A DNA stretch of 36,852 nucleotides. Source: Rhodobacter sp. (GTDB lineage Bacteria > Pseudomonadota > Alphaproteobacteria > Rhodobacterales > Rhodobacteraceae). The notes beneath the pieces are model-generated. The model had not been told where the DNA came from. It made no database searches and saw only the letters and a list, made by a program, of their open reading frames with translations. The stretch lies in contig JAIXXB010000016.1 of NCBI GenBank assembly GCA_027490955.1, positions 1 to 36,852 of the forward strand, written 5' to 3'. Position 1 is the stretch's first letter. Each line of letters begins with the position of its first letter. Of this stretch, positions 24,627 through 31,283 are shown one piece after another. The position numbers and the translations under genes are program-made.

Positions 24627-26455
24627 ACCTAAGCTTTTCCGCCCGCATTGAGGGCGCGCAGATTCTTTGTGACATTGGCAGTGATACGGCGCTGGTTGGC
24701 CCTGTTTTGTGTTTTTCCCTCATCGCAGCGCCGCGTGTTGTGTCGGGGGGCGTGTTGCAACGCCGCCTTGCAGGTTATGGCGAGGTGGCCCTGCCCGATA
24801 TTGCGGCAGGGCAGAACCACCGCCTTGTGCTGGCCTATGATAACCCTGACTATAGCCCAAAGAACCGCGCTTGGCTGCCGCTGGGGGCCTATCTGCGGGT
24901 GGGCAAAACCGCCCATACTTTGCCTGCGGGGTTTGACTTGGGCGTGCATTTGGCCCCTTTGCCCGCTGCTGCGCCTTTGCCTGCGCAAACCCTGCCGCTG
25001 ATCCCGCCGCCACAAGATTGGCAGCCATCAGGTGGAGAATGGGAGTTTTCTGCCCTGCGCCCCGATCCTGCCTATGACGGGGCGGATGCTTTGGCGCGCC
25101 GCATGGGCCTTGCGCCCCTGACGCAGCCAGATGGGCAGGCGGCGCATCCAGTTATCGACCCCAGTTTGCCCAGCGAAGGTTACCGGCTGACCATATCGCA
25201 ATCTGGCCTGACGATTGCCGTGGGTGGCACAGCGGGGGCGCATTACGCTGCGATTACCCTACTGACGCTGCGCAGCTTGATGGGCGGCAAACTGCCCTGC
25301 GGCACAATCACAGATGCGCCCCGCTTTGGTTGGCGCGGCCAGCATTTGGACTGCGCAAGGCATTTCTTTTCGGTCGATTTCATTTTGCGCCTGTTGGATG
25401 TGATGGCGCTGCTCAAGTTGAACCGCCTGCATTGGCATTTCGCTGATGACGAGGCCTTTCGGCTAGAGCTGAACTGTTATCCTGACCTTGCCCGCAAAAC
25501 ATCCCTGCGCGGCGAGGGGCAGTTGATGCCAGCGGTCTTTGGCGGCGGTATCTGTTCGGGTGGCAGCTACAGCCGCGCTGATGTGGCGCGCATCTTGGCC
25601 CATGCCGAGGCCCTGCATATTCAGGTTTTGCCTGAAATTGAAATCCCCGCCCATTCCCATGCCCTGATCAAGGCGATACCGGGTCTGCGCGATCCGGGTG
25701 ATAATGGTGAAGAGATGTCGGTGCAGGGTTACCTTGATAACATCGTCAATCCCGCCATGCCTGCCACTTGGGATATCCTGCCTGCCATCATGGACGAGGT
25801 GGCCAGCCTGTTTCCCATGCCCATCGTCCATCTTGGCTGCGATGAGGCCCCCCATGGCGCATGGGCGGGCAGCCCTGCGGTGCGCGCATTGATGGCGCGT
25901 GAAGGGCTGGGCACTTGGGCCGATGTGCAGGGCTGGATGATGGAAAAACTGGCCGCGCATTTGGCCGCCCGTGGCATTCGGGCGGCTGCATGGGAAGAGG
26001 CAGCCAAGGGTAAGAATGGCGGCATCGGCCATGGCGCGCTTTTGTTCAGTTGGACGGGGCAGGGCCCGGGCGTGGCGGCTGCACGCGCGGGCTATGACGT
26101 GGTGATGTGCCCCGCCCCACATGCCTATTTTGATTTGGCCCACAGTGCAGATATCGATGATTGGGGCGCAAGATGGGCTGGCGTTTTGCCTTTGGACAAT
26201 ACGCTGAACTGGGACCCGATTCCCGCAGACAGTCCCGATATTGCCCCGCGTGTTTTGGGGGTGCAGGGCTGTTTTTGGGGCGAGTTCACCACCGCCGATA
26301 GCCAAGCCGAGCCGATGATCGCGCCGCGCATTTTTGGTTTGGCCTGCAAAGGGTGGGAGCAGAAGGGCGCCACAACCCCCGCCCAATTGCGCGCGGTGAT
26401 CCCGCATTACGCGCCGCTTTTCGCCGCGATGAATTGGGCAATGGCCCCGTTTTAG
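24623..26455 (+). CDS. GH20 beta-N-acetylhexosaminidase, apparently cytoplasmic
   Basis: A 610-residue glycoside hydrolase of family 20. It hydrolyses terminal beta-linked GlcNAc or GalNAc by substrate-assisted catalysis. Residues ~125-225 look like the GH20b domain. The TIM-barrel begins at RFGWRGQHLDCARHFF and carries LKLNRLHWHFADDEAFRLE. The catalytic Asp407-Glu408 pair sits in VHLGCDEAPHGAW (the usual HxGGDE with Cys in place of one Gly). DTLNWDP-like and CFWGEF tryptophan motifs follow. No signal peptide is present at the N-terminus (MNLSFSARIEGAQ), so it should act on imported oligosaccharides. Its start lies in the GntR stop (ATGA) and its stop overlaps the convergent modC stop. Confidence 0.9.
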   Translation: MNLSFSARIEGAQILCDIGSDTALVGPVLCFSLIAAPRVVSGGVLQRRLAGYGEVALPDIAAGQNHRLVLAYDNPDYSPKNRAWLPLGAYLRVGKTAHTLPAGFDLGVHLAPLPAAAPLPAQTLPLIPPPQDWQPSGGEWEFSALRPDPAYDGADALARRMGLAPLTQPDGQAAHPVIDPSLPSEGYRLTISQSGLTIAVGGTAGAHYAAITLLTLRSLMGGKLPCGTITDAPRFGWRGQHLDCARHFFSVDFILRLLDVMALLKLNRLHWHFADDEAFRLELNCYPDLARKTSLRGEGQLMPAVFGGGICSGGSYSRADVARILAHAEALHIQVLPEIEIPAHSHALIKAIPGLRDPGDNGEEMSVQGYLDNIVNPAMPATWDILPAIMDEVASLFPMPIVHLGCDEAPHGAWAGSPAVRALMAREGLGTWADVQGWMMEKLAAHLAARGIRAAAWEEAAKGKNGGIGHGALLFSWTGQGPGVAAARAGYDVVMCPAPHAYFDLAHSADIDDWGARWAGVLPLDNTLNWDPIPADSPDIAPRVLGVQGCFWGEFTTADSQAEPMIAPRIFGLACKGWEQKGATTPAQLRAVIPHYAPLFAAMNWAMAPF

Positions 26456-27519
26456 CCCCCAGCTTTTGCAAAGGACAGGGATTTGACGACGGCATAGCAG
26501 CTTTGGCCAAGCTCCAACCCCAACGCGGCGCAAGATCGCTGGGTGATGTGCGCATTGATCGTGGCCTGCCCCGCGCGCAGGCTGACCATCACCGCGCCGC
26601 CAGGATGGGGGGTGATGCTGCAAATCTTTCCCTGCAGAATGTTCAGCGCTGATAGGCCGCTAGGCCGCTTGCGCGACAGCATCACATCGCTTGATCTGAT
26701 ACGCAGCAAATGCACAGTGCCAAGGGATGCGTCCATTTGCGGCACGAAAATTTGGCCTGCATCGCAAAGCCATTCGGACAGACCATCTGCATGATGGCGG
26801 ATAAGGCGCGCGGGCAGCATGGTACTGGCCTGCGCGCCCATCACATCGCTGCGGCCAAAGATTTCCTCGACAGGGCCCACGCCAATGACGCGCCCGTTTG
26901 CCATGGCAACAACTGTGGTGGCCAAGTGCGCCACTTCGCTGACTGAATGGCTGACATAGATCATTGGAACCAAGGCCGCATCGCGCAGGGCTGCGAAATA
27001 GGGCAAAATCTCGGCGCGGCGGGTTTCGTCCAGCGCGGCCAAAGGCTCGTCTGCAAGGATCATGTCAGGGGCGGCCAGCAGCGCGCGGCCAATGGCCACG
27101 CGGGCGGCCTCTCCACCTGACAATGTCGCAGGACGGCGGCGCAGCAAATGCCCAATGCCCAAAAGATCGCACACATCTTGCAGGCTGGGGCCGCGGCGAT
27201 GCCTGCCTGCAAACCAACGCCCGAAGGTGAGGTTTTGCTGCACGCTTAGGTGCGGAAACAGCCGCGCATCTTGGAAGATCACGCCTAGGCGGCGGCGGTG
27301 CGGGGGCAGATTCACCCGCGCGGCGCTGTCAAACAACGGGCGCGCTGCGCAGATGATATGTCCCTGATCTGGGCGGATCAGGCCAGCTATGGCATTGATG
27401 ATAGATGATTTTCCGCAACCCGATGGGCCGAATAATGCCGTTACGCCCTTAGGCGCGGCAAAATCAACATCCAGCATAAACGCGCCCAGTTGCGCCTTGA
27501 TTGCCACCTGCAGTGTCAT
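26452..27519 (-). CDS. modC: Molybdate ABC transporter ATP-binding protein
   Basis: A 355-residue ATPase of the high-affinity molybdate importer. Walker A is GPSGCGKSS (residues 31-39), the signature is LSGGEAARVAIGRAL, Walker B is MILADEPLAALD and the switch histidine is in YVSHSVSEV. After ~residue 225 there is a C-terminal TOBE/Mop-type domain (ILQGKICSITPHPGGAVMVSL), as usual for ModC. The start at 27519 overlaps the modB stop by 4 nt. The stop (26452-26454) overlaps that of the convergent GH20 gene, leaving no room for a separate terminator. Confidence 0.93.
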   Translation of the reverse strand: MTLQVAIKAQLGAFMLDVDFAAPKGVTALFGPSGCGKSSIINAIAGLIRPDQGHIICAARPLFDSAARVNLPPHRRRLGVIFQDARLFPHLSVQQNLTFGRWFAGRHRRGPSLQDVCDLLGIGHLLRRRPATLSGGEAARVAIGRALLAAPDMILADEPLAALDETRRAEILPYFAALRDAALVPMIYVSHSVSEVAHLATTVVAMANGRVIGVGPVEEIFGRSDVMGAQASTMLPARLIRHHADGLSEWLCDAGQIFVPQMDASLGTVHLLRIRSSDVMLSRKRPSGLSALNILQGKICSITPHPGGAVMVSLRAGQATINAHITQRSCAALGLELGQSCYAVVKSLSFAKAGG

Positions 27520-28223
27520 GCCCCGCGCACCCATGCTGATGCACGCCGCGCCACCCATTCCGATGCAATCAGCGCGGCCATGGCAATCAGAACCGACAAC
27601 ACCACCAACCGCAGCGCGCCTTGGCCGCCATCGGGCGATTGCAAAAACACATAGATTGCCGAAGGGATGGTTTGCGTTTGCGCGGGAATTGCCCCGACAA
27701 AGGTGATGGTCGCGCCAAATTCGCCCAAAGCCTTGGCAAAGCCAAGGATCGCGCCCGCGATAATCCCAGGCAGGGCAAGGGGCAGGGTTATGGTGACAAA
27801 AACCCAAATAGGGGCCGCGCCCAAACTGGCTGCGCTGTTAAGCGTGCGCTGGTCAATCGCCTCGATCGACAGGCGGATGGCGCGCACTGTCAGCGGAAAG
27901 GCCATGACGGCGGCGGCCAGTGCCGCGCCTGTCCAGTGAAACGACAGCACAATGCCAAAACTTTGTTCCAGCCAAGCGCCGAACACTCCGCGCCGCCCAA
28001 ATGCGCGCAGCAGGATATAGCCTGTTACCACAGGTGGCAGGATCAAAGGCAGATGCACAACCCCGTTCAGCACGGATTTGCCCCAAAAGGACCAGCGCGC
28101 CAGCGCATAGGCCGTCAGCACCGCCACTGGCAGGCTGGCGATGGTCGCCCAAGCGGCCACCCGCAGCGACAGGCGCACGGCCTGCCATTCCTCTGGGCCA
28201 AGCCAGTTTGCGGCGGCGGTCAT
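27516..28223 (-). CDS. modB: Molybdate ABC transporter permease
   Basis: A 235-residue inner-membrane permease with about five to six hydrophobic segments. The ABC-permease cytoplasmic loop appears as LNSAASLGAAPIWVFVTITLPLALPG, and the ModB-typical ALGEFGATITFVG follows. The ATG at 28223 overlaps the modA stop by 4 nt, which excludes the much longer upstream frame that would lie within modA. It pairs with ModC and the binding protein ModA. Confidence 0.94.
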   Translation of the reverse strand: MTAAANWLGPEEWQAVRLSLRVAAWATIASLPVAVLTAYALARWSFWGKSVLNGVVHLPLILPPVVTGYILLRAFGRRGVFGAWLEQSFGIVLSFHWTGAALAAAVMAFPLTVRAIRLSIEAIDQRTLNSAASLGAAPIWVFVTITLPLALPGIIAGAILGFAKALGEFGATITFVGAIPAQTQTIPSAIYVFLQSPDGGQGALRLVVLSVLIAMAALIASEWVARRASAWVRGA

Positions 28224-28978
28224 TTCAAAACCACAAAACCTGCTTCTTGCCACAGGCTTGCCGCCTGATCCGATGACAAAAAGGCCAAGAAATCTGCCGC
28301 AACATCGCTGCTGCTGGCCGAGGTGAGTGCCGCAGGGTAGGTTATGGGCGGATGGCTGGCGGCTGGAAAGGTGCCAAGCACCGAAACATCGCGGGCCCCT
28401 TTGGCATCGGTGGCATAGACAATGCCCAAAGGTGCCTCGCCCATGCTGACAAAATTCAGCGCACCCGTAACATTTTCGGCCTGCGCCACTTGGGCCTCGA
28501 TACTGTCCCAAAGACCCAGCGATGTCAGCGCCGCCTTGCCATATTGCCCTGCAGGCACGCTGTCCACCAGCGCCATTGCCAATTTGCCGCCCGCCAGCAA
28601 TCCTGCCAGATCAAGATTTGCGTTGATGTTCACGGGGGCCGCGCCCGCGCCATGGGCGATCAGCACCAATGAATTGCCCAGAATATCGCGGCGGGTGCTG
28701 GCGCGAATATCGCCGCTTTCGGCCAGTTTATCCATCCAATCGCCTGAGGCCGAGATGAAGATATCCGCAGGCGCGCCTTGGGCGATTTGATTGGCCAGCG
28801 CCGATGTGCCCGCAAAAGAATAGCTGATGCTATGGCCTGTTTGCCCGCTCCATACCGCGCCCACCGCAGTGAGGGCCGATTTCAGGCTGGCTGCGGCAAA
28901 GACCGTGACGGTGCCCGCCAAGGCATGCAGGGGGGCAAGGCAAAGGGCGGCGGCGAAAATCCAGCGGGCAAAGGGCAT
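28220..28978 (-). CDS. modA: Molybdate-binding periplasmic protein
   Basis: A 252-residue periplasmic binding protein with a Sec signal peptide (MPFARWIFAAALCLAPLHALA, cleavage probably after ALA). The mature start is GTVTVFAAASLKSAL, a ModA hallmark. FAGTSALANQIAQGAPADIFISA and LVDSVPAGQYGKAAL supply conserved oxyanion-binding residues. It leads modABC, with only a weak ribosome site visible. The 116 bases upstream hold two dyads, one resembling a Mo-box. Confidence 0.94.
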   Translation of the reverse strand: MPFARWIFAAALCLAPLHALAGTVTVFAAASLKSALTAVGAVWSGQTGHSISYSFAGTSALANQIAQGAPADIFISASGDWMDKLAESGDIRASTRRDILGNSLVLIAHGAGAAPVNINANLDLAGLLAGGKLAMALVDSVPAGQYGKAALTSLGLWDSIEAQVAQAENVTGALNFVSMGEAPLGIVYATDAKGARDVSVLGTFPAASHPPITYPAALTSASSSDVAADFLAFLSSDQAASLWQEAGFVVLK

Positions 28979-29035
28979 GAAGAGGGCTTTTGTTAGGGCA
29001 GCTAAGAGGCGATGACGGGGCGATTGCGGGACGGA

Positions 29036-29055
29036 ATATGTTTAAGAAAACATAT
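29036..29055. promoter_or_regulatory. Inverted repeat ATATGTTT-AAGA-AAACATAT upstream of modA
   Basis: A perfect 8-bp inverted repeat with a 4-bp spacer, located 58-77 bases upstream of the modA start. It is AT-rich in a GC-rich setting. It could be an operator, possibly a second ModE-type site or one for another regulator, or it could overlap the modA promoter. No U-run follows, so a terminator is unlikely. Confidence 0.55.
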
Positions 29056-29080
29056 CGCGCAGCCTCGCCCCGCCTGCAAG

Positions 29081-29104
29081 CGATATTTTCCGCCCTATAT
29101 ATCG
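29081..29104. promoter_or_regulatory. Candidate ModE-binding Mo-box
   Basis: CGATAT at 29081-29086 and TATATATCG at 29096-29104 form an imperfect dyad. It matches the general form of ModE operators, in which CG-N-TATATA-type arms are separated by 6-8 bases. It lies ~103-126 bases upstream of modA and overlaps the last three codons and stop of modE. Binding of molybdate-loaded ModE here would repress modABC when molybdate is plentiful. The match is by eye. Confidence 0.55.
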
Positions 29105-29451
29105 GAAAGTTTGCCCGCCAATTCGTCCAGCGCCGCGCTGCCCGCGCCCATGGCGGCATCTTGAACATGGTGATACAGCGCCAACACCCGTTCCCCTTCC
29201 GCTGTCAGGGTTGCGCCGCCACCTTTCGCCCCGCCGCGCGCCATGGCCACCAAGGGGGCGGAAAACATCGCATTCATCGCTTGCACCAAATCCCAAGCGC
29301 GCTTGTAACTCATCCCCATATCGCGCCCTGCCGCAGCGATCGAGCCTGTGCGCGCGATACCAGCCAGCAAATCCGCCTTGCCCGGGCCAAAAAACCGCCC
29401 CTCGTCAAAGACGATGCGGATGCGCAGGCGGGGCGGTGCAGCAGGGGCCAT
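29095..29451 (-). CDS. modE: Single-domain ModE-type molybdate regulator
   Basis: A 118-residue winged-helix protein equal to the N-terminal DNA-binding half of E. coli ModE. The HTH is TGSIAAAGRDMGMSYKRAWDL (~35-55), followed by GGAKGGGATLTAEGERVL. The C-terminal di-Mop molybdate-binding domain found in long ModE is absent. Such short forms are common in alphaproteobacteria, and how they sense molybdate is less clear. The ATG at 29451 lacks an obvious Shine-Dalgarno; it lies 17 nt after the acuI stop on the same strand and may be translated by read-through coupling. modABC follows 116 bases downstream. Confidence 0.85.
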   Translation of the reverse strand: MAPAAPPRLRIRIVFDEGRFFGPGKADLLAGIARTGSIAAAGRDMGMSYKRAWDLVQAMNAMFSAPLVAMARGGAKGGGATLTAEGERVLALYHHVQDAAMGAGSAALDELAGKLSDI

Positions 29452-29468
29452 GGCAAAGCAGGCGGCGC

Positions 29469-30458
29469 TTAGGCGTTTACATCGACAACAACGCGGCCTT
29501 TCACCTCGCCTTTCAAAATGGCTGCGCCAAGCGCAGGCACTTCGGCAAGGGTTGCGGGCAGGATCATCGCATCTAATTTGTCCATCGGCAGGCTGGCTGC
29601 GATACGCGCCCATGCCCTCTGCCGCGCAGCATAGGGCTGCAACACGCTGTCAATGCCCAGCAGGTTGATGCCGCGCAGCAAAAAGGGGATCACGCTGGCA
29701 GGCAGGCCCGCCCCACCTGCAAGACCAACTGCGGCAACCGATGCGCCATATTTCATCTGCCCTAGCACCCGCGCCAACATGGCCCCGCCCACCGCATCCA
29801 CGCAGCCCGCCCAAGTTTCGGCCTCTAGCGGGCGTTTGACTGTTTCGGCCAAATCCGCGCGCGCGATGATGCGCCCTGCGCCTAAATCGCGCAGATAATC
29901 CCCTGTTTCGGGCCGTCCTGTCACCGCCGCCACCTGATAGCCCAAGGCCGCCAGCAGCGCGACAGCGACCGATCCCACACCGCCCGCCGCGCCTGTGACC
30001 AGCACTTCGCCCCGATCTGGGGTCAGCCCATGATCTTCCAGCGCTTGGATGGCCAGCATCGCCGTCAACCCAGCCGTGCCCACTGCCATGGCGCGGCGCG
30101 GTGTGATCCCCGCAGGCAGCGGCACCAGCCAATCGGCGCGGGCGCGGGCACGGGTGGCATATCCGCCCCAATGCACCTCGCCCACACGCCAACCTGTCAG
30201 AACAACGGCATCACCCACGCTAAAGCGCGCATCTTCGCTGGTGCGCACAAACCCTGCATAGTCGATCCCCGCCACATGGGGATAGGTTCGCACCAAACCG
30301 CCGCCACTGGGCGACAGGCACAGCCCATCTTTGTAGTTTAGCGTCGAGTAGGCCACATCGATGGTCACCTCGCCTGCAGGCAGGGCGCTGTCGTCAAACT
30401 CGCGGATATGGGCGGCGGCGGTGTCATCGGATTTGTCCAAAATAAGGGCGCGGAACAT
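29469..30458 (-). CDS. acuI: Acrylyl-CoA reductase (NADPH), AcuI/YhdH type
   Basis: A 329-residue medium-chain dehydrogenase/reductase without the zinc ligands of alcohol dehydrogenases. STLNYKDGLCLS, AGIDYAGFV and GWRVGEVHWGGYA are typical of the AcuI/YhdH quinone-oxidoreductase branch, and VTGAAGGVGSVAV is the NADPH-binding loop. AcuI reduces acryloyl-CoA to propionyl-CoA, serving DMSP/acrylate or 3-hydroxypropionate metabolism in Rhodobacterales. The ATG at 30458 has AGGAGG 4-5 bases upstream; an earlier Met five codons up lacks that spacing. No other DMSP gene is in the window, so the physiological role is inferred. Confidence 0.87.
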   Translation of the reverse strand: MFRALILDKSDDTAAAHIREFDDSALPAGEVTIDVAYSTLNYKDGLCLSPSGGGLVRTYPHVAGIDYAGFVRTSEDARFSVGDAVVLTGWRVGEVHWGGYATRARARADWLVPLPAGITPRRAMAVGTAGLTAMLAIQALEDHGLTPDRGEVLVTGAAGGVGSVAVALLAALGYQVAAVTGRPETGDYLRDLGAGRIIARADLAETVKRPLEAETWAGCVDAVGGAMLARVLGQMKYGASVAAVGLAGGAGLPASVIPFLLRGINLLGIDSVLQPYAARQRAWARIAASLPMDKLDAMILPATLAEVPALGAAILKGEVKGRVVVDVNA

Positions 30459-31283
30459 GGGGCCTCCTGTCAAGTTTGGGCAAGGCTATCTTAGGCCTTT
30501 TCCTGATGCCAGTGCAAAGCGGGCGGCAAGCCTGCATATCGGCGCAGCTTTGATGGGCCAATGTTTCATCGCAGCACGGGCGCGGCGCGGCGGGTGTTTT
30601 GCGCTTGGCGCGCGGTGGGCGCGCAGAACCTGGGCCCGCGCGGCGCTTTGCAATATCCTGCCCCGCCGAATGAGAAGTCCTGCGCGAAAGTGCGCCCCCA
30701 CACCGCTGCCACGGCGGCCTTCAGGAAAGTTGCCTACACTTTTTCGCAAAATTTATGACCTTTCGGATGATGAGTTTGCGCAATGTGGAAACAATCTGCA
30801 TCACCCTTTGGCGCGCTGGTCGAGTTTTCGCGGCGCAGATGCGGTAGGAACCCGTTACCATGCGGATTTTTTAATATCTGACATAAATCATTTTTTAGTA
30901 AAGTGATGTTGGTGTGCGATCCTGCCACCTGCACTGAAATCCCTCTAAAGTTGAATTTATCCGCAATGTGCGAAATGAGTTCGTCTCGCTTATCGAGATA
31001 ACGCGAAAGACGGCATTGTAACTATTATGCATAGGAAAGACCTATACGCATCATTGATTCATCCCCTGCGATCGAGAGTGGTGCGGTTATGAAACTGTGC
31101 GTGAGTGGTAAATTTGATCAAAAATCTTCAGCGTCAAGCCTGTGGCCAAGCCGCGCGCTACTGCGGCCCATTTGCGCGCGCCACGTCTTGCGCGCACCAC
31201 CCCGCGCCTGTGGCGGCTCTTAACAATCTAGAAGCCCCATTTGTGTATCTTCGTCGCATCGTTGCCACCAAAGGAACGCCCTA
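30459..31283. other. 825-bp region without a supported gene, upstream of acuI and the RTX gene
   Basis: The left part (to about 30730) is GC-rich and holds only short open frames with low-complexity, arginine-rich translations that resemble no family. It should contain the acuI promoter. From about 30740 the sequence becomes AT-richer. Elements seen are a small TCTCG/CGAGA hairpin (30984-30998), a longer bulged dyad (31027-31051) and the palindrome TTTGATCAAA near 31123. The RTX gene ribosome site AAGGAA is at 31271-31276. The long leader suggests complex regulation of the RTX gene, but no known regulator site was identified. Confidence 0.5.
31027..31051. promoter_or_regulatory. Bulged inverted repeat upstream of the RTX gene
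   Basis: ATGC-ATAGG pairs with CCTAT and, after a 2-nt AC bulge, GCAT, around a 5-nt AAAGA loop. It lies about 235 bases before the RTX start codon. It might be a protein-binding dyad or an RNA hairpin in the leader; there is no U-run. Confidence 0.35.

Noticed and set aside
25463-26623. 386-residue open frame on the minus strand
   Set aside because: It is antisense to GH20, whose catalytic motifs are well placed. The antisense translation is rich in His, Arg and Cys with no domain.
30361-30906. 181-residue plus-strand frame upstream of the RTX gene
   Set aside because: It begins inside acuI in antisense and crosses the GC/AT compositional change. It lacks a ribosome site and any recognisable motif.
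31089-31223. 44-codon plus-strand ORF (MKLCVSGKFDQKSS...) before the RTX gene
   Set aside because: The start is preceded only by GGTT, the second half is Arg/Ala/Pro-rich as random GC-rich frames are, and no family is recognised. It could be a leader peptide but cannot be supported.
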